DNA from: Gemmatimonadota bacterium
GTDB taxonomy: Bacteria > Gemmatimonadota > Gemmatimonadetes > Gemmatimonadales > GWC2-71-9
DNA: 64,000 nucleotides
NCBI GenBank assembly: GCA_016713435.1
Contig: JADJPD010000001.1
Location: 62,001 to 126,000, forward strand
Direction of reading: 5' to 3'
In this document: positions 51,044 through 60,794 of the stretch, piece after piece
Layout: each line of letters begins with the position of its first letter
Position numbering within the stretch: position 1 is the stretch's first letter
Notes under the pieces: generated by a model
Told to the model about the DNA's origin: nothing
Database searches by the model: none
What the model saw: the letters and a program-made list of their open reading frames with translations, nothing else
Position numbers and translations under genes: made by a program

Positions 51044-52623
51044 TCAGCGAAGGAACAGCGCGGCCGCGGCCACGCCGAGGATGATCACCACGATGAGCGG
51101 CACCACCCACTTGGGCATGCCACCGGACGAGGGCGAACTGACCACCACCGGCCGCGGCGGCGCCGGCTTGGGCGCGGGCCGGTCTGCCGGCGGTGTACGC
51201 GGCGGCTCGGGCGCGGGCGCCGGCTTGGGCGGCGGTGCCTGGGTGACAGGCACCGGCGCGGGTTCCGGCACCTTGGGCGGCGCGGGCGGCGGGACGGGCG
51301 TGGGGGCCGGAGCGGCGGGCGCAGGCGCCGGGGCGGGCGCGGCAGCCGCACCCGTCTTGATGGCACCCATGACCTTGGTGCCGGAGCCGTGCGCCGTGCC
51401 GAGGTGATCGTCGGTGGGCTCGAAGAGCACCGAGACCTCGCCGAAGCGCACCACCGAGCCGGGCGAGAGCATCACCTCGCCGGTGACCCGCTCGCCATCC
51501 ACCCAGGTGCCGTTGGTGGAGTCGCTGTCGGTGAGCACCCAAATCCCCTCGCGGCGCTGCAGCTTGGCGTGCGAGCCGCTGACGCTGTCGTCGGGGATCA
51601 TGAGGTCGTTGTACTCGGCGCGGCCGATGTTGACTACCGGCACCTTCACCGTGAGCCGCTGCCCCTTGAGCGCCCCGGTGCGCACCAGGAACGTGGCAAT
51701 GGCCGCCTGCGCGCCGGAGGGACGCGCGGCAGCGCCGCGGGAGCCGGCGCTGGCGCCGGTACCGGCGCGGGAGCGACTGGCGGCACCGTGGGCCGACCGG
51801 CCGGCGGCGTCAGCGGCATGCCCATCATGGTATGCGACAGGCGCTCGGACGCGCCCTTCGGGGCCGCAGGTTCCGGCGCGGGGGCAGGTGGAGGAGGTGC
51901 CGCCGGGGCGGCTGCGGGCGCCGCAGCCACGGGAGCCGGGGCGGGCGCCGGCGCCGGCGCGGCATCCACCGCCCGGTCGGCGTAAAAGCGGAACTCGTGG
52001 TCGCCGATGCGGATCACGTCGGCGCGCGCCAGGACGCGCTGGGCTTCGACCCGGTCGCCGTTCACCCAGGTGCCGTTGGTGCTCGAGTCCACCAGCACGT
52101 AGCCCTGCGGGGAGGCGAAGATCTCGGCGTGGCGGCGGGAGACGTCCTTGTTGGGCACCACGATGTCGCAGCCGGCCTCGCGGCCGATCACCAGGGGCGC
52201 CGTGCCGATGGTGTACTCGCGGCCGTCGGTGAGGCAGACCATGCGGCCGCCGGTGGCGGCCGTGGCCGCCTTGGGGCCGGCCGGCTTCACGGAGGCGGAG
52301 ACCATCCGTGCCACGTCGGCCGCGCTCACGAACTGGGTGCTGCCGCTGCGGCGCGGATCGGTGACCAGGATTTCGTGCGCGCCCACCTGCAACTTGTCCC
52401 CGTGCAGGATGGGCCCCGGCTCGGCTCCCAGCTTCACGCCGTTCAGGAGGACGTCGTTGTCCCCCACCTTCCGGACGCTGCAGGAGCCATCCGTGGCCAT
52501 CCCCACCACGGCGTGGGCTGCCGCGATGCCGGTCAGTCGCAACCCGCACGACGGATCGGCACCGATCATCAGTTCGCCATGGGGAATGGGCGTCCGCTGC
52601 CCGCCGACGTCGAGCTCCATCAT
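51044..52623 (-). CDS. Triple-FHA, C-terminally anchored membrane protein; one-base frameshift
   Basis: Read across a break, this is a roughly 525-residue protein. It has an FHA-like N-terminus (HGELMIGADPSCGLRL...VGDNDVLLNGVKLG), a second FHA domain (about 130-215: LVIGREAGCDIVVPNKDVSRRHAEI, DSSTNGTWVNGDRV), a Pro/Ala-rich linker and a third FHA (VVNIGRAEYNDLMIPDDSVSGSHAKL, DSDSTNGTWVDGERV). Another Pro/Ala-rich stretch precedes a C-terminal membrane helix (WVVPLIVVIILGVAAAALFL) that would leave the FHA domains in the cytoplasm. The frame breaks near 51,730-51,745, in a G/C-rich stretch inside the linker, where one missing base would restore it. Position before PP2C suggests it docks phosphothreonine partners at the membrane. 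Confidence 0.82.
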
Positions 52624-52656
52624 CGCACGTGCTCTCTGGGGTAACCGGTGAATAAC

Positions 52657-52685
52657 AACGTACCCGACAGGCCCTAACCACGCAA
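52657..52685 (-). promoter_or_regulatory. Promoter of the FHA-PP2C unit
   Basis: Minus strand TTGCGT (52685-52680) and TACGTT (52662-52657) with 17-base spacing, 33 bases before the ATG at 52623. It is the third promoter in this window with a TACGTT -10. Confidence 0.5.
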
Positions 52686-52696
52686 GCGATACGGGC

Positions 52697-54521
52697 TTAC
52701 GCGCGCTCCCCCTGCCGGGCTTCCTGCCCGCTCAGCTGCAGCCGGTAGAGCCGTTCATACAGCCCGCCGGCCGCCAGCAGTGCACGGTGCGTGCCCCGCT
52801 CCCGGATCTCGCCGTGGTGCATCACCAGGATCTCGTCGGCATGCAGGATGGTGCTCAGCCGGTGGGCCACCACCAGGCTGGTCCTGCCCTGCATCAGTTC
52901 CGCCACCGCCTCCTGGATCTGGGCCTCGGCTTCGGCGTCCACGGAGCTCGTGGCCTCGTCCAGCACCAGGATCCGGGGGTCCCGGGCCAGGGCCCTGGCA
53001 AAGGACAGGAGCTGCCGCTCCCCGACGCTCAGGGACCGGCCGCGCTCCCCGAGCACATGGCCGTACCCGGCCGGGAGGCGCTGGATGAAGCGGTCCGCCC
53101 CCACCCGTCTCGCCGCGGCTATTGCCGCCTCGGGGGTGATGGCCGCGTCGAGGACCAGGTTCCGGAGGATGTCGCCGGTGAAGAGGAAGAGGTCCTGCTG
53201 CACGTAGCCCACGAGCCCCCGGAGCACCGCCGGGTCCAGTTCGCGGATGTCCACCCCGTCCACCGTGATGCGCCCCCGCTCCACATCGTAGAAGCGGAGC
53301 AGCAGGTTGATGATCGTGGACTTCCCGGCCCCGGTGTGCCCCACCAGCGCGAGGGTCTGCCCCGGGCGCGCCGTGAAGCTGATGTCGCGGAGCACCCAGG
53401 CCGGCTCCGTGCCCGGTGCCGAGTCCGTCGGGACAGACGCATACCGGAACCAGACGTTCTCAAAGCGCACCTCGCCCCGCACCGGGGTCGGGAGGGTGCG
53501 GGGCCGGGCCGCGACCGCCACGGTGGGCCGGGTGTCGAGCAGGGTGAAGATCCGCTCGGACGAGGCCATGGCGCTCTGGAGCAGGTTGTACTTCTCCGAC
53601 AGGTCCTGCAGCGGCTGGAAGAACCGGCGGGTGTACTGGATGAACGCGGCCAGCACGCCCACCGTGATGGTGCTGCCCTCGGTCCGGAGCCCGCCGTACC
53701 AGAGCAGCGACGCCAGCGCCGCGATGGTGAGGAACTCCACCACCGGGAAGAAGATGGCGTAGATGGTGATGGACCGGAGGTGGGCGTCGAGGTGCGCCTG
53801 GTTGACGCCGCCGAACGCGTCGGCCGCGGCCTGCTCCCGCCCGAAGAGCTGCACCACCCGGACCCCGGAGAGGTGCTCCTGGAGGAAGGCGTTGAGGCGG
53901 GCGACGCGGGCCCGGATCTCCCGGAACGAGTCGCGCACCGCCCGCCGGAAGGTGGCCGCCGCCAGGATCATGAGCGGCACCACCGCCAGCGCCACCAGCG
54001 TGAGCCGCCAGTCCATGTAGAACATCATCCCGACGATCGCGATGATGCGGAAGATGTCCCCGAAGACGGTGACGACGCCGGAGGCGAAGAGCTCGTTGAG
54101 CGTCTCCACGTCGCTCGTGACCCGCGTCATGAGGCGGCCCACGGGGTTCCGGTCGAAGTATGCCACCGACAGCCCCTGGAGGTGCGCAAAGAGCGCCGCC
54201 CGGAGGTCCCCATCACCCGCTGGCCCATGAGCGAGGTGAGGTAGGCCTGGCTGTAGTCGAACACGAACTCGAGCACCAGCGCGCCGAGCGCCACGAGCGC
54301 CAGCACCAGCAGCTGGTGCGCGTCCCGCGCCGGCACTGCGACGTCGAGGGCGCGCTTGGTGAGCCAGGGATCACCAGCTCGAGCGCCGCCGTGGCGAGGA
54401 TGAGCACCAGCGCGGTCACCGCCGTCCACCGGTAGGGACGGAGGTAGCCGAGCAGGCGGCGCATCAGCGTCGCGTCGTAGCCCTGCTCATCGGGTTCGGC
54501 GTGGGGATCGGAGCCGGCCAT
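52697..54521 (-). CDS. MsbA-like ABC exporter, two one-base deletions
   Basis: This is a full-length (about 608 residues) type IV ABC half-transporter, with six membrane helices followed by an ATPase. The N-terminus LMRRLLGYLRPYRWTAVTALVLIL begins it; the frame shifts after ELVIP (near 54369, a lost C) into WLTKRALDVAVP. It shifts again after GQRVMG (near 54210, a lost G) into DLRAALFAHLQGLSVAYFDRNPVGRLMTRVTSD. From there it is intact: Walker A VGHTGAGKSTIINLLLRFYD, signature LSVGERQLLSFARAL (V for the usual G), Walker B ILVLDEATSSVD. Both breaks remove one base from homopolymer runs, so I read them as assembly errors. The substrate is probably a lipid or drug; it lies 17 bases after a flippase-like gene. 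Confidence 0.87.
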
Positions 54522-54537
54522 GCGGGGGCCGCGGGGC

Positions 54538-55656
54538 TCAGGGCGCCGCGGGGGCGCCCTGGCTCATCGGGTCGTCGTCGTCGAGGGCGTGGTCGTCGCC
54601 CGGGGTGCGCGCGGCCGAGGCCCGCGTGGCCACCAAGCGCGAGAACACCACGAACCCGAAGGCGAGGGTGAAGTAGGAGAGGATGGCGCGCCAGATCAGC
54701 GTGTACAGCGGCCCCAGCTCCTTGGGCAGGTACACCGACGCCATCACCGTGGTGGACAGGATCTCGGCGAAGCCCGACGCACCGGGCGTGGGCGCGAAGT
54801 AGAGCAGGAAGGTGATCAGCGTCTGCACCAGCAGCACGTCCACGAAGTGCGCCTCGATCCCCACCGCCCGGAGCGCCACGTAGCCCGCCAGCAGCTTGTT
54901 GGCGTGGGACGGGCCGGAGATGATGGTGGCCCAGAACAGCGCCAGCCATCCCTTGGGGCTGTTGAACGCCACCACGTTGTGGTGCGCCTCATCGATGCCG
55001 GCGCGGAGCTTCTCGATCCGCGCGCCGAGCTTGGGCCGCTTGCGTGCCAGCTTCGCCGCCACCCGGTGCAGCCAGTCCCGCACCAGCCCCGGGAAGACGA
55101 TCACGATGATCAGCACCACGCCGATGCCCACGAACAGCCCGAGGCTGCCCAGGAACAGGTCGTACAGCGTGAGCCCGAGCACGTTGCCGTGGTTGCCGAG
55201 CGAGTGCCCCGCGCCGAGCAGGATGGCGAGCGGCCCCGCAATGGCAAAGAAGAGCACCGTGGCGATGAACGACATGAGTGTCGCCGTCACCGCGAGCGGG
55301 AGCGGCACACCGGCGCGCCGCATGGCGTAGATGGTCATCGGGCCCGCGCCCGAGTTCATCGGCGTCAGGTACGCCGCCCACGCGCCCATCCCGCCCGAGA
55401 GGATCATCCCGCCCAGGTCGGGATTGGGATGGAACGGCCGCACCAGCACCCAGTTCCGGAGTCCCCCGCCGAACCAGTCCATGGACGCGAGCCCGACGCC
55501 CACCAGCACCCAGCCCCAGTGGATGTGCTGCGCCGCGTCCAGGAAGGCCTGGAGATTGTTTCCGTACAGGAGCACGCCGGCGTAGCCGAGCGCCGAGATG
55601 CCCACGAAGACGAGGAAGCCGCGGAAGAGGAAGCGCGGGGTGAGGACGGAAGCCAT
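54538..55656 (-). CDS. Flippase-like membrane protein (LPG synthase TM/UPF0104 type)
   Basis: This 372-residue protein has about eight to nine membrane helices of the lysylphosphatidylglycerol-synthase transmembrane/UPF0104 type: LVGVGLASMDWFGGGLRNWVLVRPF, ILSGGMGAWAAYLTPMNSGAGPMTIYAMRRAGVPLPLA and the late TFLLYFAPTPGASGFAEILSTTVM are the usual conserved blocks. It lacks the cytoplasmic aminoacyl-transfer domain, so it is a candidate lipid flippase rather than MprF. The ATG is preceded at nine bases by TAGATT. The MsbA-like ABC gene follows 17 bases on, making a small lipid-transport unit. Divergent from uvrA over a 71-base promoter region. The last 30 residues are acidic. Confidence 0.83.
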   Translation of the reverse strand: MASVLTPRFLFRGFLVFVGISALGYAGVLLYGNNLQAFLDAAQHIHWGWVLVGVGLASMDWFGGGLRNWVLVRPFHPNPDLGGMILSGGMGAWAAYLTPMNSGAGPMTIYAMRRAGVPLPLAVTATLMSFIATVLFFAIAGPLAILLGAGHSLGNHGNVLGLTLYDLFLGSLGLFVGIGVVLIIVIVFPGLVRDWLHRVAAKLARKRPKLGARIEKLRAGIDEAHHNVVAFNSPKGWLALFWATIISGPSHANKLLAGYVALRAVGIEAHFVDVLLVQTLITFLLYFAPTPGASGFAEILSTTVMASVYLPKELGPLYTLIWRAILSYFTLAFGFVVFSRLVATRASAARTPGDDHALDDDDPMSQGAPAAP

Positions 55657-55665
55657 GACGCCGGG

Positions 55666-55671
55666 AATCTA
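55666..55671 (-). promoter_or_regulatory. Candidate -10 of the flippase-like gene
   Basis: TAGATT on the minus strand ends nine bases before the ATG at 55656; no ribosome site. Confidence 0.45.
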
Positions 55672-55714
55672 GACAGGTGGGCCGGGGGCCGGGTAGGCAG
55701 GTCCCGGGCCCCCT

Positions 55715-55720
55715 TATCTT
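55715..55720 (+). promoter_or_regulatory. Candidate -10 of uvrA
   Basis: TATCTT ends seven bases before the uvrA ATG at 55728; no ribosome site. The two divergent -10 candidates share one 71-base intergenic region. Confidence 0.5.
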
Positions 55721-55727
55721 CCCCGCC

Positions 55728-58527
55728 ATGTCCCATGGAGTCCTGCGGATCGTCAACGCCCGGCAGCACAACCTGCGCGGCATCACGGTGGACCTGCCCC
55801 GCCGGGCGCTGATCGTCATCACAGGGCCCTCGGGCTCCGGCAAAGCTCGCTGGCCTTCGACACCCTCTATGCGGAGGGGCAGCGGCGCTACATCGAATCG
55901 CTTTCCACTTACGCCAAGCAGTTCCTCGAGCGGATGCCGAAGCCGCTGGTCGACCGGATCGAGGGCATCGCGCCCGCCGTCGCCATCGAGCAGCGCAACC
56001 CGACGGTCTCGAGCCGCTCCACCGTCGGCACCGCCACCGAGATCTACGACTACCTCCGGCTCCTCTGGGCCCGGGTGGGCCGGCAGTACTGCCGCGCCTG
56101 CGGCGCCCCGGTGCGCCGCGACACCCCGCAGTCCGCCGCCGACGACATCGTCGCCAGCAGCTCGGCCCGGGTGCAGGTGGCCTTCCCGCTGCCCGCCACC
56201 GCCCGCCAGAGCCACGCCGCCATCGTCGAGAACCTCGCCGCCCTCGGCTTCGTCCGCGTGGTCGCGGATGGCGCGCCCCTCCACCTCGAGGAAGTGCCCG
56301 CCGGCCTCGACCTCGCGGAGACGGCCGAGTTGCTGGTCATCGTGGATCGGCTCTCCCTGGCGTCCGGCACCGGGGAGCCGCCGGCCCGCCGCGTCTCGGA
56401 GGCCCTCGCCACCGCCTTCGCCGAGGGCGAGGGCATCGCCATCGCGCTGCTCGATGACCGCCGGCTGCGCTTCACCGAGCGCCCCGCCTGCAGCGTGTGC
56501 GATACGCCGGGCGTCACCGTCACGCCCGCGCTCTTTTCCTTCAATAACCCGCGCGGGGCCTGCCAGACCTGCAACGGCTTCGGCGCGGTGCTCGAGTACG
56601 ACGAGTCGCTCATCGTCCCCAATCCGGCCCGGAGCCTCAGCGAGGGAGCCATCGATCCCTGGACCAAGCCCCGCTACGAGACCCGCCGCCGCATGCTCCT
56701 CACCGCGGCCAAGGCCCTCGGCGCCAGCCCCGATGCCCCGTGGAGCCGGCTCACCGCCGAGCAGCGGCGGGAACTGCTGTACGGCAAGGTGGGGCGCTAC
56801 CAGGGGATCTTCCCCTTCCTCAAGGGGCTCGAGGAGAAGCGCTACAAGCAGTACATCCGCGTCTTCCTGCGGCAGTACCAGCTGGCCAAGACCTGCCCCG
56901 ACTGCGGCGGCGCGCGCCTCAACCCCGACGCCCTCGCGGTGCGGCTGGGGGACGCCACCATCGCCGCCGTCGCGGCGCTCCCGGTGGAGGAGCTGGCGCG
57001 CTGGCTGGCCCGGCTGGAGCTGACGGAGTTCGAGCGGGAGGTGGCGGCGCTGGTGCTGGCCCAGGTGCACCAGCGCACCAGCTACCTCGAGGACGTGGGG
57101 CTCGGCTACCTCAGCCTGGACCGGCTCACCCGCACCCTCTCGGGCGGCGAGGCGCAGCGCATCGCGCTCTCCAACGCGCTCGGCTCGCGCCTCGTGGACG
57201 CGCTCCACGTGCTCGACGAGCCGTCCATCGGCCTCCACCCGCGCGACGTGGACCGCCTGCTCCGCCTGCTCGAGCGCCTGCGCGACCAGGGCAACACCGT
57301 CGTGGTGGTGGAGCACGACCCCGCCGCCATGCGCCGCGCCGACTTCATGCTCGAGCTCGGCCCCGGCGCCGGCGAGCACGGCGGCCAGGTGGTCTTTGCG
57401 GGCAAGCTCGAGGCGGCCACCGACTCGCTCACCGGCCAGTACCTGTCGGGCAAGAAGCGGATCGGCGTGCCAGCGCGCGGCGGCGGCCAGTGCCTGGCTC
57501 AAGCTGCGGCGCGGCGCTCCACAACCTGCAGGGCGTGGACGTGGACATCCCCATCGGCGCGCTCACCGCCGTCACCGGCGTCTCGGGCAGCGGCAAGAGC
57601 ACGCTGGTGCACGACGTGCTCTACCGGAACCTCGAGGCTCGCCTCCAGGGCGGCCACTCCGCCAAGGAGCACCTCGGCGAGGTGGTCGGCAAGGTGCGCG
57701 AGCTCCGCGGCGTGGAGCAGTTCGACGACGTGCTGCTCATCGACCAGTCCCCCATCGGCCGCACCCCGCGCTCCAACCCCATCACCTACGTGAAGGGCTT
57801 CGACGACATCCGTGAGCTCTACGCCGCCCAGCCCGAGGCCCGCCGCCGGAAGTTCACGGCGGCGTCATTCTCCTTCAACATGGCTGGCGGCCGCTGCGAG
57901 ACCTGCGAGGGCGCCGGCGCCGTGCTCGTGGAGATGGTCTTCCTGGCCGACGTCTACGTCCCCTGCGAGACCTGCGGCGGCAAGCGCTACCGGCGCGACG
58001 TGCTGGACGTGAAGATCCAGGGCTTCTCCATCGCCGACGTGCTGGAGCTGACGGTGGAGGAGGCCATGCGCCGCTTCCGCCACCAGCCCAAGCTCGGCCA
58101 GGCGCTCTGGCACCTGCAGCAGGTGGGCCTCGGCTACCTGCGCCTGGGGCAGCCCGCCACCACGCTCTCGGGCGGCGAGGCCCAGCGGCTCAAGATCGCG
58201 CGCGAGCTCGCCGCCGCCGGCAAGCGCGGCGGCCGCAAGTGCTACATCCTCGACGAGCCCACCACCGGACTCCACCTCGAGGACGTGCGCGTGCTGATCC
58301 ACGTGCTCGAGCGCCTCGTCGAGGCGGGCAACACCGTCATCGTCATTGAGCACCACCTGGACCTGATCAAGCGCGCCGACTGGGTCATCGACCTCGGGCC
58401 CGAGGCGGGCGCCGGTGGTGGCCGCATCGTGGCCCAGGGCACTCCCGAACAGGTGGCGGCCACTCCAGGCTCCCACACCGGCCGCTTCCTCCGCGAGGTG
58501 CTCGCCGAGGCGCCCGTCGCCGGATGA
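55728..58527 (+). CDS. uvrA: Excinuclease ABC subunit A, two frameshifts
   Basis: UvrA recognises bulky DNA lesions in nucleotide excision repair. The two-ATPase, zinc-finger layout is complete when read through two breaks. The first is at 55,844, where GPSGSGK should continue SSLAFDTLYAEGQRRYIES but one base is missing. The second is near 57,490-57,515, after SGKKRIGVPARGGG, resuming at GAALHNLQGVDVDIPIGALT. Visible motifs are the zinc modules YCRACGAPVRRD, CSVCDTPG and CQTCNGFG, signature LSGGEAQRIALSNALGSRL, second Walker A VTGVSGSGKSTLVHDVLY, the second zinc finger FNMAGGRCETCEGAG...CETCGGKRYRRDVLDV, and second signature LSGGEAQRLKIARELA. Length is about 932 residues. mfd and nfo are on the same segment. 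Its stop overlaps the EamA gene. Confidence 0.93.
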
Positions 58528-59390
58528 CCCGGCGCCAGGCGGTCTACGCCCTCTGGGCCGGCTGCCTCATCTGGGGTGCCGCCTTCCCCCTCGCCAAGCT
58601 CGCCCTCGCCGACGCCACGCCGATGGCCTTCAACGTGGCGCGCTTCCTCGTGGCGGCGCCCTTCCTCGTCCCCACCGCGCGGCACGTCACCCGGGACGAA
58701 TGGCGCTGGGGCGGGTTCCTCGGACTCCTCCTCGCCCTCGGCTTCGCGCTGCAGACGGTGGGCCTGGCACAGACCACGGCCAGCCGCTCCGGCTTCCTCA
58801 CGGCGCTCTACGCGCCCAGCACGCCGGTGATCGTCTTCCTGGTATACCGCACCCTGCCCGGGGTCACCCAGGCGGGCGGGCTGCTGCTGGCGCTGGCCGG
58901 GACCTGGCTCCTCACCGGCGCCGCGGCCGCCGGCCAGGACGGCCTCAACACCGGCGACCTGCTCACGGTGGCCTCCGCCGTGGTCTTCGGCGCGCACCTC
59001 GTGGCCACGAGCGCCGCTTACCGCGACGGCCGCCTACCTGATGCGCTAGCGGCTGCCCAGATCCTCGTGGCGGGCCTCCTCTCCGCGCTGGCGCTGCCGC
59101 TGGTGGAAACGCCGGCCTACGCCTTCACGCCACTCGTCCTGGCCGTGACGCTCTACGAAGCCATCTTCGCCAGCCTCATTGCCATCAAGCTGCAGCTGAG
59201 TGCCCAGCAGGTCCTCACCCCCACCCACAGCGCCCTCATCTTCACCGCGGAACCGGTGGTGGCCGCCGTGATGAGCTTCCTCCTCATCGGCGAGCGGCTC
59301 GGCCCCCTCCAGTGGCTCGGTGGCGTCGGCATCCTGGCCGGGAGCCTGCTGCCCGAGCTGCGGCGCCGGGGCCCTCGCGTCCGCGCCTGA
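58524..59390 (+). CDS. EamA/DMT-family transporter (second copy)
   Basis: This 288-residue inner-membrane protein has ten helices in two EamA repeats: the opening ALWAGCLIWGAAFPLAKLALADATPMAFN, ALQTVGLAQTTASRSGFLTALYAPSTPVIVFL, and the closing LTPTHSALIFTAEPVVAAVMSFLLIGERLGPLQWLGGVGILAG. It differs clearly from the EamA protein at 31037, so the two are not recent duplicates. It is translated from an ATGA overlap with uvrA, which is unusual for a repair gene and suggests simple read-through coupling. Substrate unknown. Confidence 0.88.
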   Translation: MTRRQAVYALWAGCLIWGAAFPLAKLALADATPMAFNVARFLVAAPFLVPTARHVTRDEWRWGGFLGLLLALGFALQTVGLAQTTASRSGFLTALYAPSTPVIVFLVYRTLPGVTQAGGLLLALAGTWLLTGAAAAGQDGLNTGDLLTVASAVVFGAHLVATSAAYRDGRLPDALAAAQILVAGLLSALALPLVETPAYAFTPLVLAVTLYEAIFASLIAIKLQLSAQQVLTPTHSALIFTAEPVVAAVMSFLLIGERLGPLQWLGGVGILAGSLLPELRRRGPRVRA

Positions 59391-59552
59391 CTCGGCGGCC
59401 TCACCCAAGCCGACCTGACCGTCCCGGGGTGTCCCCAGTCGCGGGGAGACCGCGTGCGCCCCGGCCGCACCACGCTGGCCACGGCCATCCCCGGCCTGGC
59501 CAGCTGCCGTCCGGGGTCCACCGACCGTGCCGGCATCGCGCTCCGCAACGCG

Positions 59553-59580
59553 AACGGGGCGGCCAGCCGGCCGCCCCGTT
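59553..59580 (+). terminator. Terminator after the uvrA-EamA unit
   Basis: A perfect 12-bp stem (59553-59564 with 59569-59580), loop AGCC, then TCGTTGCC. It lies between convergent genes; nothing else is seen in 59391-59607. Confidence 0.7.
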
Positions 59581-59607
59581 TCGTTGCCCTGCGATGAGCC
59601 GCCGGGG

Positions 59608-60735
59608 CTATCCCGCCGCCTCCAGCCGGTCCCGGGCCCGCAGCGCCTGGTCCGCCTCCCGCAGCATGGCCTCGGTGGTGGGCCAGTCGATGCAGGCATC
59701 GGTGATGGACACGCCGTACGCCAGCTTCCGGGCGTCGTCCACCAGCTTCTGCGCCCCCGCGTGCAGGTGACTCTCCACCATGGCCCCCATGAGGTGCGGG
59801 CTTCCGGCCACGAGCTGCCGCACCACGTCGCCGAAGACCAGCGGCTGCCGGGTGTGGTCCTTGCTCGAGTTCCCGTGGCTGCAGTCCACCATCACCCGCG
59901 CGGGCAAGCCGCGCGCCGCACACAGCGCCGCCGCTTCCGCCACCGACTCGGCATCGTAGTTGGTACGTCCGCCCCCACCCCGCAGCACGAGGTGCCGCTC
60001 CGGATTCCCGGTGGTGTGGACGATGGCGCTGCGTCCCTCGTCGTCCATCCCGAGGAAGGTGTGCGGCGTGCCCGCGGCCTGCATGGCGTCGAGCGCCACC
60101 TGCAGGTTGCCGTCGGTAGTGTTCTTGAAGCCGACGGGCATCGAGAGGCCGCTCGCCATCTCCCGGTGCGTCTGGGACTCGGCCGTCCGCGCCCCGATGG
60201 CCGTCCACGCCACGAGGTCGGCGATGTACTGCGGCACCACCGGGCCCAGCAGCTCCGTCGCCGCGGGCAGCCCGAGTTCGTTCACGTCGAGGAGGAGCTT
60301 CCGCGCCAGCCGGAGCCCCGTGGCCATGTCGCGCGTGCCGTCGAGGTGCGGGTCGTTGATCAGCCCCTTCCACCCGACGGTGGTCCGCGGCTTCTCGAAG
60401 TACACCCGCATCACCAGGCAGAGCGTCCCCTCGACCTCCGTCCGGAGCGCCGCCAGCCGACGGGCATACGCGAGCGCCGCGGCGGGATCGTGGATGGAGC
60501 ACGGCCCCACCACCACCAGCAGCCGCCGGTCCTCGCCGGCCAGGATCTGCCGCACGGCGGTGCGCCCGGCGAGCACCGTGCTCGCCGCACGGCGCGTCAG
60601 GGGGAGGTCCCCGATCAGCGTCCTCGGCGCCACCAGGGGCTCGAAGCGGCTGATGTGGACGTTGCTCGTCCCGGGGACGATCGGCTTCATGGACGACACG
60701 ACGGACCGGACCTGCTGGAAGTGATGAGGAGGCAT
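59608..60735 (-). CDS. 3-deoxy-7-phosphoheptulonate (DAHP) synthase, class I
   Basis: DAHP synthase condenses PEP with erythrose-4-phosphate to open the shikimate pathway. The 375-residue AroFGH-type protein shows LLVVVGPCSIHDPAAALAYARRL, VYFEKPRTTVGWKGLINDPHLDG, SMPVGFKNTTDGNLQVALDAM, LRGGGGRTNYD and VMVDCSHGNSSKDHTRQP, with the metal Cys (GPCSIHD), His, Glu and Asp in place. I keep the ATG at 60735; a Met at 60690 is an alternative. Neither has a clear ribosome site. The N-terminal extension may carry feedback control. It shares a 59-base upstream region with the divergent glycosylase gene, including a palindromic element. Confidence 0.94.
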   Translation of the reverse strand: MPPHHFQQVRSVVSSMKPIVPGTSNVHISRFEPLVAPRTLIGDLPLTRRAASTVLAGRTAVRQILAGEDRRLLVVVGPCSIHDPAAALAYARRLAALRTEVEGTLCLVMRVYFEKPRTTVGWKGLINDPHLDGTRDMATGLRLARKLLLDVNELGLPAATELLGPVVPQYIADLVAWTAIGARTAESQTHREMASGLSMPVGFKNTTDGNLQVALDAMQAAGTPHTFLGMDDEGRSAIVHTTGNPERHLVLRGGGGRTNYDAESVAEAAALCAARGLPARVMVDCSHGNSSKDHTRQPLVFGDVVRQLVAGSPHLMGAMVESHLHAGAQKLVDDARKLAYGVSITDACIDWPTTEAMLREADQALRARDRLEAAG

Positions 60736-60755
60736 AAAGATGCAGGCGCGGCTCT

Positions 60756-60778
60756 GGTCGCGCCAGAGCGGCGCGACC
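60756..60778. promoter_or_regulatory. Operator-like inverted repeat between aro and fpg-type genes
   Basis: GGTCGCGCC (60756-60764) and GGCGCGACC (60770-60778) face each other across five bases, with a second overlapping palindrome CTCTGG...CCAGAG inside. It is centred in the 59-base divergent region, where a repressor could block both genes; it could also be a leader hairpin of the DAHP synthase message. Confidence 0.4.
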
Positions 60779-60780
60779 CG

Positions 60781-60786
60781 TACCTT
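60781..60786 (+). promoter_or_regulatory. Candidate -10 of the Fpg/Nei-type gene
   Basis: TACCTT ends eight bases before the ATG at 60795, two bases after the inverted repeat; no ribosome site. Confidence 0.4.
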
Positions 60787-60794
60787 CCCCTCCC

